Positions 33,701-45,112 are shown, counted from the stretch's first letter. The stretch: DNA of 64,000 nt from Panicum virgatum (GCF_016808335.1 NC_053150.1:24758538-24822537), one strand, 5' to 3'. Translations and numbers: made by a program. Notes: generated by a model not told the origin, from the letters alone.

Positions 33701-34563
33701 TGTTCCAGACGTGTGTGCTAGGTTATCCTTGCAAGGTTGAATTTCGATTCAGAATCGTCTGCCTCTCACGATGAAATGAGACTGCTTGATCTCTTTGCCA
33801 CACAGAGTAATAAGAGCAATATTATTATTTATCAATCTTGATGTTTGCTTAATTTTCTACCATGGTTGATTAGTAGCTGCTTACATAGAATGGTTAATCA
33901 ACTAGAATCTTGAAAGCTAAAACTTGAAAGTAAGGACATACTCTTTATTGCTTTTCAGCAAAGGAAAACCAGAGCCTCACAAAACCTTGCATAGTCTAGC
34001 TAAAGTGGGCTACTTATACCCGTTGGCGGTTAAGTCTTGCTGAGTATTAGAATACTCAGCCTTGCTGTTGAAACCCTTTTTCAGGTATGAGTTTTGAGGA
34101 TCAGATCGCTAGCTTGACCTACCCTTTCTCTTTGCCTCCTGGCTGGTCCGTAGAATGGGATACGTCTTCGACCGGCAATGACCTTGACGAGTGATACCAT
34201 GCTTGGGCTAGCCTGGTATCCTTTGGCGATGTGTTATAGCCGTCGTGTTTTATTTTCCGCTGCTTTCAAACTCTGAACTTATAGTTGTGGTCTATATAAC
34301 TGTTTTACTTAAGTTGGCTTTGTAATAATGGTTTTAACTGGTTTGTAATCATTACTATGCCTGTGTTGTAAAATTGTGGTTGTAATATCTCTGGACTCGC
34401 CTTCGTGCGGGGTATGCTTGTTCGATCCAAGAACCGGTGGTTGTATCAGGACGTTACCCGATAGACCAAGAATTGTTCCGTTTGAAGTGCGTTTGAGCTA
34501 ATGTTGCCTTTATGGTGATGGCCTGTGCACTTGAGCCAGGATAATTTAGGCGGTTCTGCCACA
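30747..34563 (+). repeat. Complete LTR of B1 (3' LTR of the full unit)
   Basis: 3817 bp, TGTAACACCC...TTCTGCCACA. A weak TATA (CTACAAAAC, 31518-31526) precedes a GC-rich leader (31530-31960). The following 1 kb is AT-rich and intron-like, and the last third holds the LTR ORF exons. The donor-like site GCCGCCG|GTGAGCC near 31880 could end a first exon. Unlike a normal 3' LTR it is followed by a second primer site and leader. Confidence 0.93.
32928..34194 (+). CDS. Candidate spliced small ORF in the LTR of B1
   Basis: Exon 2 is 32971-33123 (153 nt; acceptor TTACATATAG|ATACG), open upstream to an ATG at 32928 if that acceptor is not used. It is acidic (LIPESDGGDPEVQVNAAEL, SSEEPRAEIVSDYRE). Its donor reads CGAGAAG|GCAAGCC, a GC-type site. 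Exon 3 is 34085-34194 (110 nt; acceptor CCCTTTTTCAG|GTATG) and reads MSFEDQIASLTYPFS then WSVEWDTSSTGNDLDE-stop. Phase 1 joins them in frame. Exon 3 is also present in the 5' LTR (22942-23051). Both exons keep length and frame in B2. No recognised domain; expression is inferred only. Confidence 0.5.
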
Positions 34564-35633
34564 GCTGGTATCAGAGCTGCAAGCGTACACCAGAGGTGCT
34601 GGAACCCTAAAAATCATTTTCCGTATAAAATTTGACCCACAAGGTATTTCGGAAAACTACGTTGGAATCGTTAAGGGTTGTGCGTAGAACGTAAAGTCCT
34701 AGGGAATTTATGGGAATTACTAGGTGGTTATTTGTGTATGGTTTATGTTATCTGACTTCCAGCACTTTACATTTTGTTAAACCATACTCACAAGCAACTC
34801 TTAATTTTTGTAACGACGCACCTACGTTGAGGTAAGAAGGTAAGGATCCTCAGTCAGCTGAGGGAGTCTGACCTTCCCGTCAGTGATGCGAGCCGAACGC
34901 TGCCCTCAAGCAGTGGCTTACTTGAGGTGCTTCCAATATATCGACGATTGGTTGACTATATTGGAAGTAAAGTGTGCTCAGTCAGCTGAGGGAGTCTGAC
35001 CTTTCCATCGGTGATGCGAACCGAATGCTGCGCTCAAGCAGTGACCTACTTGAGCTGCTGCCAATATACCGATCTCGGTCGACAATATTGGGAGTAAAGG
35101 AACTTGTGAATACGCCTCTGAGTAGCGTATGTTAACGTTGGCCATATGGCGGAAATTGTATGGCTGCCGCTTCTATAGTGAGCGGTAATGTATGGGGACG
35201 CTTTCATGAGTGCTGGCATGAAAGGTTCATTGGATATATATATATATGTTCTGTCAACCTTCTGCAGGTACACTAACCGTGATTTGATAAGTTAAGAACG
35301 GTTAGAGTGTATCGACTAGTTATATAGGGAGAGCCGTATCTATGTATGCCACCGTGCTAACCACGTAAGCCCAACTATAGTTGGCAATTGTTTATCTTGT
35401 TAGAATGGTCAGGACGTGCATGCATATTTGGTTGATGTTTGATTTTGTTCATAGAATGAATCCTCATAGATAAGTATTAGTGTGCTTAAACCATAAGTGG
35501 GTTGGATTTTGATTTTAGAAGCATGCTTGTTAAATGCTTAGATTTTCTTGGTTGAAAACGATGGTTTTGAGTCATGCCTTTATGGTGATGGCCTGCGCAC
35601 TTGAGCCGGGATAATTTAGGCGGTTCTGCCACA
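34564..35633 (+). repeat. Second leader copy and LTR stub at the 3' end of B1
   Basis: 34564-35580 repeats 23421-24439 (primer site, hairpin leader) with about 1% differences. At TGCCTT (35575-35580) it switches to the last 53 bp of the LTR (35581-35633), ending TTCTGCCACA before the duplicated ACTTC. TGCCTT occurs in both the leader (CATGCCTTCAT) and the LTR (GTTGCCTTTAT), so the junction has 6-bp microhomology. No gene here. Confidence 0.9.
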
Positions 35634-36265
35634 ACTTCAATGTCGGCGACCTGGTTCTGCGACGAATCCAATCGACTACTGGCGCTCACAAGCTGTCTTC
35701 CCCATGGGAAGGGCCCTTTGTAGTCAGTGGGATAGTAGTTCCTGGAACCTACCACCTACAAAGGCAAGACGGTACAGATGTGGGCAACCCATGGAATATA
35801 GAGCACCTACGCCGCTTCTATCCGTAGAAGCATAGAAAATGCAAAGCTATGTACCCATCTACTCATTTAATAAAGTTTGTCGCATTCTATACATCACATT
35901 CTATCTGCTTTCGTTCTTTACCGAGTCGTTCTTAACATGCCCGGGGGCTGTGACTCAGAGTCCGACCAGTCAGACAAGAACAACCCGGCCTGCTCTTAAT
36001 GAAGACAGCCGAGTACATCCTGGAGCCACTCTGTGTCACCCTAATTCATCACGCACATTGATGATCAGCTCTCAAGTGCTATCAAGGGCTCAGAGTCTGC
36101 CCCCACCTACTCGACAAATTCAGAAAAGAACTCGGACCGTGGGCATAACTTAAAAGCAAATAAAAATAAATATTATTTACATAAATATTATTTCTAAGTC
36201 GGTCCATCTTGACCAACTCTTCTTGCAGCCAAATAAACAATAGAAATTCCTCGAGACCAGCAGCC

Positions 36266-39200
36266 TACAGCTCGGCGATGATGCGCTCGGCGATCTCTAG
36301 GACAGCTGCGTGGTTGGCCTCCCAATCTGCCACAGAGCAGTCTTCAGGAACGCCGTCTCCCACCGGATCCAGATCCGCCTCCGGGAGATGGGACTTCACC
36401 AGTCCTAGTGTGTGCTGCACGGCATCCCTGGCAGCTCCCCAGATGAAGGCCTCCAGTCGGCCACGGGATGCCTCCAGCCTCTCAGATAGGCCCTCGACTG
36501 CCGCCATGCCCTCGGGCTCGAACGCCCCAAGCAGAGCCTCCAATGGCCTGCTCAGGCGATCCAGTGTCGCCCGGCCCTGCGCCGCCTGATCCTCCACTTC
36601 TGCAGAAAAAGCACTCGGCTGGGTCAGCCCAAGCTGCAACAACGACAGACAACAACCAGCCGTATGATTTTCGAATCGTACCTCGTCAAGCCTGCTGCTC
36701 CTGGCGAGCTTCTCCTCCGTGGCGGCCTCCTTGGCCTCAGCTACCTCTCGGAGCTTCTGAAGATCCTCGTTGGCCTTGGTGCAGGACTCCAGCTCTATAC
36801 AAAAAGGAAGTTAGAGACCAAACAGTGCAAAAAGGACTCGGCAGGCATTGACCCGACTCCTTGCCGCGCTACTCCTTGCGCAGAGCTTCCTCGGCCTTCA
36901 TCCTCTCGGCCTCCAGCTAGTGGCCCAGTTTCTCTAGTTCGGCCACCCTGGCCTCGAGCTCTGCCACTCGGCCGATGGCGGTGCTCCCCTCGACCAACTC
37001 CTGGGCGGCCTGCTCCGACAGCTCCACCAGAGCCTGGAGAACAACTTGGCATTACCAGATGACACCTACAAGAACAAGTCGGCTATACAAAAGAGTGAGG
37101 CAGGAGATTTAACTCGACACACTCATGGGTCACCTTGGCGCACTCGACTAAATGGCTGCAGAGTGATTCGTCCTCCTCGGCCTCCTCCTTCACCGGTGGG
37201 GTCTTGGCCCCTTCGAAGGGCTCGGCCTGGGTCCTCTCCACCTCGATGGCTGGGACATCCTCGGTCCTTGCCACCTCAATGGCCGGGACATAGAGGGCCT
37301 CGACCACCACGTGCGCCGCCCCTTCGTTACGGGACGGGTCCTGCATTTACACATCCTGGAGAGGAGGGGAGACCCTGTTGCTAGCCTCCTCCTCCTCCTT
37401 CTTCTTCTCCTCCTCGCGGCGAGCGCAGCTTTTCGCCGAACTCGCCCACGACGAGGTCAGTAGCGCGGCACCACTGGAGCCGCCCCCGGTGGACGACCCC
37501 TCCGCCTTCCTCTTGGCGACGTTGAGCGACGCCCTCCTACATCAACGAAAAAGGCGCTTAGCATAGTTCCAGGAAAGAAAAATCAAGCAAGAATCACTAC
37601 TCAGATCCAGAAACTTACCCGCCGCTACGGCGCAGCGCGAATTTGAGCTTTAGCGGCACGGCCAGCTGAGCCCCGGAACTGGGACGCGGGGGCATCACTT
37701 CCCCGCACAGCTGGTGCAGTCCCTGGGCCACTTCCTTCTCGGCTTGTTGGCCAGCAGATGCCGACCCCATTGCAGCAACAACCGGGGGGCGCCGACGCTC
37801 CCCGGACCTTGCTTGTCCCCTTAGGGGTCGAGCTCCTCAGCGACCTCTGTGCCATCTTCAATCCTGTCTTTCACAGCGGGATCTTCTTCACGGCGCGGAA
37901 CATCTTCCTTCTTGGGGTGACCGATGAGGGCACCCCCGAGGCTCCGGTGATCTCAACCTCCGACTCGCTCCCCACGGAGGAGTCGGAGGAGAACTCTATC
38001 TCCTCCTCCGCTGACTGGCGCAGCTCGGTGGGGGCAGCGGCATCCTTGCCAGGGTCCCCGTCAAGTAGAGGAGCGGGGGACCAGTACTCCATGACCTTGG
38101 CCTGTAGAGAATCCGAGTTGTGTCACAACCCAACGGGTGCAGTCGGAAAAATAGAACAAAAACAGAGGAAACAACTCGAAAATGAACTAAACCACTCAGA
38201 AGAATCGAGAAGACATACGGCGTCGGTCGGTTGCTTCTGGCAGAGGGCTTTTGGGCAGCCCTTGTCCCAGATCTGCCCCACCATGATGCGGCCGACCCGG
38301 TTCGCAATCTCTTCCCGGGGGACCTTGCACTCCTGTCCCCGGGTTGGGTCTGTTGGGATTAGTCCCACATTGGTTGTGGGGGGAGAGTTGAACCAACATA
38401 AAAGTGGGGGGAGTCTCTCACCTCTTGGGCTAGCTTTTGGGGTGTAGTAGGACTTCCTTCGGGTGTGCGCCTGGTTGGGCCAACTCTCTTGGTTTTGGGC
38501 CGACAATTGATATCAGAGCTGGTTCCGCAATCTCCTGTGCCCGTGCACACTTGGGTGGTGTAGACCTGAAGCCCAGTGAACCGTGGGTGTGAGACCCGTG
38601 TGTGCTCGTGTGTCGAGCCGGTCAGTGGTGGACTGCGGGTGTGAGGCCCATATGTGCTCGTGTGTGGAGCCGGTCACTGGTGGACTGTAGTGTGGGCCCG
38701 ATCAGTGCTAAGGGCCACCAATGTGTGACGGGGGAGATTGTTGGGATTAGTCCCACATTGGTTGTGGCGGGAGAGGTGAACTAACATAAAAGTGGGGGGG
38801 GGAGTCTCTCACCTCTTGGGCTAGCTTTTGGGGTGTAGCAGGACTTCTTTCGGGTGTGCGCCTGGTTGGGCCAACTCTCCTGGTTTTGGGCCGACAGGGT
38901 CATGACGACCCCAGTACTCAAAGGCCGGGTGGACCCTCTCCTGGATGGGCCGCGTGAGCCGCTTGCAGAAGGAGAGGGCCACCACGGCCCCTGTCAGACC
39001 TTGCACCGACAAGTCGGCGATCTCCTTGAGGATGCGCTCCACCTGCGCCATCTCCTCGGTGGTCGGCGGCTCTTCCCAGCATGCCTTGTACTCCGGCGCG
39101 CGGCCGATGCGGGCCGGGAGGCAGGGCGCCGGGTTCGACACTACGAACCATTCCCGCGCCCACCCCTTGTTGGTGTCGCGGAGCACAAAGTCGGGGTAGA

Positions 39201-39678
39201 TGCTCCCCTGGCGCAGCGAGAAGGTGGCCCCGCCCACAACGTTTTGGCGAATGTTGGACAGGTGCCCCTTGAGGCAGTACAGAGCCCGCCACAAGTTGAA
39301 GTGGGGAGCGATGCCCAAGTACCCCTCGCAGAGGTGGATGAAGATGGCAATTTGGGCGATCGAGCTGAGCTTGAGATGTGTTACCTGGACCCCGTAGAAG
39401 TGAAGAAGCCCGCGGAAGAAGGCTCCCACGGGCAGCGCGAAGCCCTTCTCATAGAAGGACTTGAACACGACCGTCTGGTCCGTGTCCTTTGATGGGAACT
39501 CCTCCCTGTAGCAGCACCGCCACCCGGAGATCTGCTTCTCCGGGAGGATGCTGCGCTCCACCATGTCCTGGATGTTGCTCTCTTGGAGCGTGCACTTCTA
39601 CCAAGATGACGATGGAGGCGGAGTCTCTCCGGCGCTCCCCGAGGTCGAGGATGACGACGCAGCAGGAGTGGCGGCCAT
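36266..39678 (-). pseudogene. Antisense multi-exon gene of element T ('putative gypsy type transposon' domain)
   Basis: Runs against gag-pol, as known for Tat elements. Start ATG 39678 (MAATPAASSSSTSGSAG), then TAG in the SSW-KCTL stretch. The domain of the PF04195 type is at 39564-38900 (FPSKDTDQTVVFKSFYEKGF, FFRGLLHFYGVQVTHL, AIFIHLCEGYLGIAPHFNLW). A TRIM splits it after EYWGRHDP; it resumes at 38350 (REEIANRVGRIMVGQIWDKG). Likely introns: 38102-38218 (GCC|GTATGT...CTACAG|GCC), 37537-37618 (GGCGG|GTAAGT...GATGTAG|G), 37034-37133 (AAG|GTGACC...CTCCAG|G). Later exons are coiled-coil (AELEARVAELEKLGH) and end EIAERIIAEL at 36266. A last 48-bp 'intron' (36634-36681) is too short to trust. Several stops show it is dead; role unknown. 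Confidence 0.75.
38351..38896 (+). mobile_element. TRIM (terminal-repeat retrotransposon in miniature)
   Basis: 546 bp flanked by the perfect 5-bp duplication GGGTC (38346-38350 and 38897-38901). LTRs 38351-38505 (155 bp) and 38739-38896 (158 bp) begin TGTTGGGATTAGTCCCACAT and end TTGGGCCGACA. A primer site follows the first LTR (TTGATATCAGAGCTGG, one base off the iMet type) and a PPT (GACGGGGGAGA) precedes the second. No coding capacity, so it must be moved by other elements' proteins. The interior has two 52-bp tandem units at 38585 and 38637 (GGGTGTGAG...). Confidence 0.96.
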
Positions 39679-40053
39679 TGCGATGGCGGTGAAGCTCGGG
39701 AGAGGGGGTGGAAATCGTGAGGAACTAGGAAGCAAAGAGCTCTGGAAACTCGCCGTGTCGGCAAGGCGGCGGAAAGCTCTGGAGCGCTAGGGAACAGGGT
39801 GGCCGCTCTGCACCGCCTCCCCTGTTGAAATATCTGAGGCTGCACAACAGGCAGATCCAAAATCAACGGCTGGATCGGATCGGGCCAGGAATCTTATGGC
39901 GGGCGGAGCGGGATAAACGGTAACTTTCTTTTTACCGTTGCCCCTGACAGCCCCGCTCCTCTGTCAGGCGCGTCAGATCCGCACGTGGAGATAACGGTTG
40001 GATTTTTACCATAATGAGAATATGCTTCGAATATATCTGAAACGACCCGGTGT

Positions 40054-40168
40054 GTCTCCGCGACTCAGCCAAGGCCATAGGGCCCGGACGCCGTGACTAC
40101 TCGGCGCATCTCCGTGACTCCGCCAGCGACCCTGCTCGGGGGCTGGGCGCCACTGACGACCCGGCGTG
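40054..40168 (+). repeat. 114-bp tandem repeat in the 3'UTR of T (left part)
   Basis: One unit of a repeat whose next units lie at 61514, 61628 and 61742 beyond element A2; the spacing is exactly 114 bp when A2 and one duplicated target are removed. Each unit has two related halves (GTCTCCGCGAC... and GTCTCCGTGAC..., each ending near ACTCGGCG or ACCCGGCG). Confidence 0.9.
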
Positions 40169-40840
40169 TGTAACACCCAGTTTATAAAAGGACATAAACC
40201 AATCAATCATATACGTGCCAGGATCAAGTCACACATATATACAACAGAATGAACAATATATCACAGCACATATCACGTAAAAAGATGTAATAAAGCGAGT
40301 ACGAATGTTATTTATTACAATAATGACAAAAGTCTGGTACAGAGTAATGCGGAAGCATAATACATAAACGAAGCCTCTCAGAAGCTGGGCACCACAGGGA
40401 CGTCGACTGGGAGATGAATGCCTAGAAGTCCTCGTAGTCCTGGTAGCGTTGAGTGAACTCCCTCGCGTCGGCAGGAACTGAGCAGCAGTAGAGTATCCCC
40501 AAAAAGGACAAGAGGAAAAAAAAGTAGAGAAGGCAAGTGTGAGTACACAACTTGTACTCAACAAGTATAACACAAACTATAAGGCTCTAAGGTTGGCTGA
40601 CTCAACTGCATTAGCTTTTAATCTTGGCAAAATTTTATTAAAGCTATTTACTACAAGTTGATGAATTACCATAAAACCCAGTTACATAGTAATTAATCAA
40701 AATTAACCATGTTACTACTGAGAACCATACCAAACCAAGACACCCGGGGAAACCCTCCTAATCAAAGGAAGATAACCCCACTAATCAAAAGGAGGATCTG
40801 GGTCGCTCATGACCGTGAGCACGGCTAGTATACCAGTTTT

Positions 40841-43800
40841 TGTAACACCCGGTTTATAAAAGGACATAAACCGACCAATCATATACGTGCCAGGATCAAG
40901 TCACACGTATATACACCAGAATGAACAATATATCACATCACATATCACGTAAAAAGATATAACAAAACGAGTACGAATGTTATTTATTACAATAATGACA
41001 AAATGTCTGATACAGAGTATGCGGAAGCATAAAACATAAACGAAGCCTCTCGGAAGCTGGGCACCACAGGGACGTCGACTGGGAGACGAACCCCTAGAAG
41101 TCCTCGTAGTCCTGGTAGCGCTGAGCAAACTCCCTCGCGTCGGCAGGAACTGAGCAGCAGTAGAGTGTCCCATGAGGAAAAAGAGTAGAGTAGGCAAGAG
41201 TGAGTACACAACTTGTACTCAACAAGTATAACACAAACTATGAGGCTCTAAGGTTGGCTGATTCAACTGCATTAGCTTTTAAGTCTTGGCAAAATTTTAT
41301 TAAAGCTATTTACTACAAGTTGATGAATTACCATAAACCCAGTTACATAGTAATTAATCAAAATTAATCATGTTACTACTGAGAACCAAACCAAACCAAG
41401 CCACCCGGGGAAACCTGCCTCGTCAAAGGAAGATAACCCCACTAATTAAAAGGAGGATCTGGGCCACTCATGACCGTGAGCACGGCTAGTATACCAGTTT
41501 TACACTCTGCAGAGGTTGCACATATTTACCCACAAGTCGTGAGCTACGCTAGTTGTTCATCACACTTCCTTAGGTGAGATGACTAGCAAACTCACTACGA
41601 GGCCTTTACAAAGAATCTCGTTGGTAAGGAGTAACCGCGAGGGTGGATCGGCGACTATGGAGCAGGTCTAGTGGGCGTCAAGACACGAAGCACAGACGAG
41701 GCCACTCAGCACGAGGGCCATAGAAGCTTACCGCCCCTGCCCCGCAGGTAAGTTACTCCAAACCAAAAAGACCTGATTCTTACGCCAAGACCGTCCCATT
41801 CCAGTCTTGTGGTAGCGCTGTTGTCCTAGGTTGTCGCTCTATGAACCGGTCCTTATGGAGAGTGGCCAACCAAGCACTAAGCACCGTGCTGGCCCCCTAA
41901 ACCATGTTTCTAACAAAACATATTTTAACGAGACGTGAGCCACCCAAGCACGGAGAAAAGAGGGCCACTCCCAGAATTAAGTTGCATAAACCATTAATCA
42001 AATTAATTAAAAAGGACCAAGTGTGTTATAGCACGGCACCTAGCACAACTAACCAAAATGCAACCCAAAGGATATATATAAAGGATATAAAGTGGCTAGG
42101 AAAGTCCTTATAGGCATACAATATTAGAATGCAGTATGAAAATGTATTTAAAAGTGATAGGTGTTGTTCATGTTATACTTGCCTTCCTCGTACTGCTCCT
42201 GCTGCTGCTCAAACTAGTCGGAAGATGGCTGCTCCGGGTACTGGTACTGGGGCTCCTCAGATGGATCACTGTCTACTCACGAACACATGGCCAAAAGCAA
42301 GGCACACAATAAGCATACAAGCAAACACTAACAAAAGCTAAGAAACAGTACATCAATACATGAAAACAACACACTAAATTAGTCTAAAACTATTCTACGC
42401 ATTACAACGATCGCGTGGTCAAAAAGAACGCCTAAAACGGAGCTAGAACGTGAAATCTAGAGCTAAAACAAGGTCCTGGGGCTAAACTGTGAGAAAACTG
42501 AAAGTTCTAGGGGTTCTGTGCAAAAACCGAGGACCTAAACGTAATTAAACAACAACTCTAGGGTCTAACTTGCAAAAACAGAAGCCAAGGCGGCGGGTTC
42601 AAATTCTAAAGAGTTCAGGGGGCTGGGCGCTAATTTCTGGACTAAACTGCAATTTCTTTTGAATAGAGGTGGACTGCGGGTTGATATCGGGAAAGTCGGG
42701 GGTCTCTTTAGAAAAACTTCCAGTCGAAGGGGTATCTTTGAATCTGGGCGCTTGGATCTGGATCGGATGGCTTGGATTTGATGGGCTTTGAATCTAATCA
42801 TGGCCGCACACTCCTGATCAGACGGATCTAGCGGTTTGGGCGCGTGAGATGGCGTCGCGGCCCGCCGGAGCTCTGTTCCGCGGCGGCGCTCGACCGGAGG
42901 TGGCAAAAATCGGCCATCCGGGCTGGGATTTGAGCGGGTTTTGGGTCAGGGAGCGTCCACATGGCATGCGTGGTTCACCTGGGCCAAGAGCGGAGGGCGG
43001 GGACGCTCTGGGCGGCGGTTACTGTGCGGGTGGCGGCCCTACGCGGCGGGGCTCGCCGGCGTGCGGCATTCCAACACTGGTAACGGCCTACGGGCCGAGC
43101 AACCTAACGCTAAAGAACAAGAGAGGGTCTGGGGTGCTTACCGGGGGCTCGGAGCGGGCGGTGTAGTCGTGCAGCAACGCCGGCGTTGAGGCCGGGCGGC
43201 TCTCGGGGAGGGGTCGAAGCAGAGGGAGTCCGGGCTCCGGGACTCCTTGGATCAACTCGGTAGAGGCCTGCGAGAGTGCTGTGGGGTCAGGGCGACTTGA
43301 TCGTCACCAGCGGCGAGGAAAAAGAGCGGGCGACGCATCTTACCGGCGAGGGTCTCGGGTCGAAAATTTTGGCCGTGGCACGGGCGGATTTGAGGCGGGC
43401 TCAGAGCGTTTCCTGGCGACATGGCGGAGTCGAAGCGCTGCTTGCCCGGGACTCCGGCGCGGCGAAGCGGCGTAACCGTGGTGGCGCGGGGCTCTACTCC
43501 GCTCGGAGCTCGGAGGGCAGCGACTAGGGTTTGTGGCTGGATGCGGTGGCGAGGTAGGTCTCTAGGTGGGGTCGCGGGGTGCTATTTGTAGGGCAGCGGG
43601 GTGACCTGGGCGTGAGTGCTCGGGATGGAAGCCTCGCCGAGATTTGCGGGGCGACAGCGCGGCCATTGCGCGGCGAGGAAGACGGGAGGAGGGGGATGAC
43701 CGGTGGGCCAGTGGCATCAGAGGCGGGGCGACGCGCTCGCGTCAGGGCGCGCTGGGCAGATGGGAGAAGGCCGAGCGGGACGCGTGCGCTGGTTCGGGCC

Positions 43801-44249
43801 GATCGGAGCGCGGGGTAGGCCGGGGCACTGAGCGGGGGAAAAGGATATTGGGCCCGAGCGCTGGGCTGGGCTGCGCTGGGAGAGGGCCGGGCTGCTGGCG
43901 CGGGAGGGAAAGGGAAGGAGTGCTGGCTGGGCCAGCTTGAGTTTGGGCTGAGCTGATGTTTGGTTTTCTATTTTCCTTTTCTATTCTCCTTTCTATTTCT
44001 TTTCTCTTTCAAACTCCACACAAACTATTTGAATTCAAATGAAATTTGAATTCAAACTCCTATGCACACAACCACATAAAAGTATACACCAGCATGAATG
44101 CACAAACATTTTAACCCTATGATAAATTTTAATTACTTAGGGAGCAAAAATTAGATTAAATGTGGGTCTAAATACAATAAACCTTAGAAAATTAAATAAA
44201 GCCAATTAAATTTATTATAAAATGCTGGAATTTAAATTAGGGTGTTACA
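40841..44249 (-). mobile_element. Solo LTR S2, family A, inside an LTR of A2
   Basis: 3409 bp, TGTAACACCC...GGGTGTTACA, with the perfect duplication GTTTT (40836-40840 and 44250-44254). It is a family A LTR in minus orientation inserted in another family A LTR. GC-rich part 42720-43930; AT-rich ends. Confidence 0.95.
41094..42272 (-). pseudogene. LTR-encoded spliced ORF, S2 copy (one TAG)
   Basis: Exon 2 is 42183-42272 (90 nt), exon 3 is 41094-41149 (56 nt; ADAREFAQRYQDYEDF-stop). GC donor GAGGAAG|GCAAGTA and acceptor CTGCTGCTCAG|TTCCTG are kept. One TAG in exon 2 (SSD-stop-FEQQQ), most simply from CAG. The counterpart of the exon 1 donor has lost GT. Confidence 0.45.
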
Positions 44250-45112
44250 GTTTTACACTCTGCAGAGGTTGCACATCTTTACCCACAAGTCGTGAGCTAT
44301 GCTAGTTGTTCATCACACTTTCTTAGGTGAGATGACTAGCAAACTCACTACGAGGCCTTTACAAAGAATCTCGTTGGTAAGGCGTAACCGCGAAGAGTTG
44401 GATCGGCGACGATGGGGCCCACCTCACGGGGGTACAAGCACAGCTGCGCAAACCAAGCACAGACCAAGCCGGAGGAGCAGGGACCATTGAAGCTTACCAC
44501 CCTTTGCCTCGTAGGTAAGTTACTCCAAACCAAAAAGACCTAATTAGTAAGCCAAGATCGTCCCATTCCAGTCTTGTGGTAGCACTGTTGTCCCAGGTTG
44601 TCGCTCTATGATCCGGTCCTTATGGAGAGTGGCCAACCAAGCACTAAGCACCGTGCTGGCCCCCCTAAACCATGTTTCTAACAAAACATATTTTAACGAG
44701 ACGTGAGCCACTCAAGAACGGAGCACAGAGGGCCACTCCCAGAATTAAGTTGCATAAACCATTAATCAAATTAATTAAAAAGACCAAGTGTGTTGTAGCA
44801 TGGCACCTAGCACAACTAACCAAAATGCAACCCACAGGATATATATAAAGGATATAAAGTGGCTAGGAAAGTCCTTATAGGCATACAATATTAAAATGCA
44901 GTATGAAAATGTATTTAAAAGTGATAGGTGGTGTTCATGTTATACTTGCCTTCCTCAAACTGTTCCTGCTGCTCGAACTGCTCAGAAGATGGCTCCTGGT
45001 ACTGGTACTGGGGCTCCTCAGATGGATCAACGTCTACTCACGAACACATGGCCAAAAACAATACAAAACATAAACATACATGCAAACAATAGCAAAAACT
45101 AAGAAAAAGTAC

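Larger units (their letters stand above)
10031..35633 (+). mobile_element. Element B1: Tekay/Del-type chromovirus, with a partial extra unit at its 3' end
   Basis: Flanked by the perfect 5-bp duplication ACTTC (10026-10030 and 35634-35638). Structure: 5' LTR (10031-10629 plus 22298-23420, split by A1), internal region 23421-30746, complete LTR 30747-34563, a second copy of the leader 34564-35580, and a 53-bp LTR end 35581-35633. Long LTRs, iMet-type primer site, extra ORF before gag, one gag-pol frame and a chromodomain match RIRE3/RIRE8-type grass elements as I remember them. The match of the duplications to the outer ends shows that the whole complex structure occupies one insertion site. 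Confidence 0.93.
8861..35826 (+). pseudogene. pol: Integrase of element T, split by element B1
   Basis: The N-terminal zinc-binding part is at about 9075-9360 (LLSYIHLGICGNHARA, then IIRRCPGCQFFSKQ) and ends in a stop at 9361-9363; related elements continue, so about 100 nt seem lost there. The catalytic core at 9389-9770 keeps the first Asp (AIDKFTKLIEVKP), the second Asp (WIITDLGTSF) and the Glu (CNGQVERAKG). After it come TAG stops at 9770-9772 and 9786-9788, then FFMAYGSEAVLPSDI. B1 splits the protein within DHHVHEQDF at 10030. The C-terminal part resumes at 35639 (FNVGDLVLRRIQ, WEGPFVVSG) and ends PWNIEHLRRFYP with a stop at 35824-35826, the usual end of Tat integrases. Confidence 0.85.
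40422..45033 (-). pseudogene. LTR-encoded ORF in the 3' LTR of A2, split by S2
   Basis: Exon 2 is 44950-45033 (84 nt; acceptor GTGAGTAG|ACGTTG, donor GAGGAAG|GCAAGTA), exon 3 is 40422-40477 (56 nt; REFTQRYQDYEDF-stop). Both are open. Exon 2 is 6 nt shorter than in the other family A copies, so the length change keeps the frame. Solo LTR S2 now sits in the intron between them. Confidence 0.5.

Noticed and set aside
38351..38896. Cassandra-type TRIM with 5S rRNA-like promoter
   Set aside because: No 5S-like internal promoter motifs are visible in its LTRs.
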